Part shown: one piece after another, positions 63,576 through 64,000 of the stretch
How positions within the stretch are numbered: the stretch's first letter is position 1
Layout: each line of letters opens with the position of its first letter
Assembly: GCA_917880885.1 (NCBI GenBank)
Contig: OU862917.1
Coordinates: forward strand, 52,808,727 to 52,872,726
DNA: 64,000 bases
DNA from: Limnephilus marmoratus
Taxonomy: Eukaryota; Arthropoda; Insecta; Trichoptera; Limnephilidae
Reading direction: 5' to 3'
Position numbers and translations under genes: made by a program
Notes under the pieces: generated by a model
The model's database searches: none
What the model was told of the DNA's origin: nothing
The model's input: the letters and a program-made list of their open reading frames with translations, nothing else

Positions 63576-64000
63576 TGGTTAAACGCTCTTAATGCACACA
63601 TTAAAACATTGCATGTTTTTCACATGAAACGCTTACAAAATACACTCAACCTTTGTAAAAATTTGGGATTAAAATATTTATTTATTAAACTTGTTAACAA
63701 ATTACTGCAGGTAATTTGTAATTAGGTAGACTAACCCTTATTATTATTATTCGTATCATTATTGTTTTCATTGGCTAATAAAATAAGAATATTGTGCGTT
63801 ATTGTTAAAAAATGTAGAATTCAATCAGAATTATTTGGGCATAAGTTAAAAATGTGACCAAATTCAAAATAACGAAGTTGTGTTTATAAATTGAAATTAT
63901 TATTTTAGTCGATAAATCGAGATATTATTATAGGAACATAAAAACCGCTACAGATTAACCTCAATGAAAGTATTCAACGGCAAATAATAATAATAATATT

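Noticed and set aside
1..64000. CRISPR arrays, prokaryotic operons, plasmid or phage features.
   Set aside because: No spaced direct repeats of CRISPR type, no Shine-Dalgarno-linked ORFs, and the content is entirely eukaryotic transposable elements.

Overview
This 64 kb window is AT-rich nuclear DNA from an animal, most likely an insect and probably a lepidopteran. That view rests on the kinds of non-LTR retrotransposons present (a Jockey-like ORF2 opening with YYQNVRGLRTK, an RTE-like C-terminus with GRRSRGRPRKTW), a tRNA-derived SINE and a DD41D mariner. The assignment to Lepidoptera is inference. I find no host gene, no rRNA, no intact tRNA gene and no prokaryotic feature. Almost everything recognisable is a mobile element or its remains.

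Layout. 1-9 kb: LINE 3' ends, a hAT element with an 8-bp target duplication, a SINE split by an 898-bp DNA transposon that carries a GC-rich palindromic block, and more LINE remains. 9-14 kb: a duplicated repeat block, a TATA-containing promoter-like segment, a C-tract MITE and a second hAT element. 14.3-16.1 kb: two palindromic elements with hammerhead-ribozyme motifs in their arms. 16.8-20.9 kb: a dead mariner, LINE-tailed SINEs in both orientations and an RTE-like 3' end. 21.2-28.2 kb: a LINE inserted in a SINE, a TA-flanked MITE, a TTA-flanked MITE, and one nearly complete Jockey-like LINE (24677-28178) interrupted in its endonuclease by a 264-bp palindromic hammerhead element with a 13-bp target duplication. 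28.8-42.6 kb: SINEs, MITEs, many copies of a LINE-type 3' stem-loop tail, and a 143-bp hammerhead mini-element with a 16-bp target duplication. 42.6-45.9 kb: featureless AT-rich DNA. 45.8-52.5 kb: two more hAT elements, LINE fragments and a Jockey copy with two further retroelement insertions. 53-64 kb: palindromic repeats, SINEs, two more hammerhead elements and a MITE.

The item most worth attention is a set of small mobile elements (109 to 657 bp), in at least nine loci and several sequence families, each built round a hammerhead-type ribozyme core (CTGANGA, helix II, GAAAC, self-complementary helix III, UH cleavage site). The best copies (15911-15973 on +, 37894-37957 on -) also have a long helix I with a bulge. 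Several have target duplications of 11-16 bp, and many are head-to-head palindromes with the ribozyme 3' tails facing outward. They resemble the ribozyme-bearing ends of Penelope-like elements and animal retrozymes, but no Penelope reverse transcriptase is visible here, so an outside enzyme would have to mobilise them.

All calls come from reading the sequence by eye. Family names below superfamily level are tentative and element edges without target duplications are approximate.
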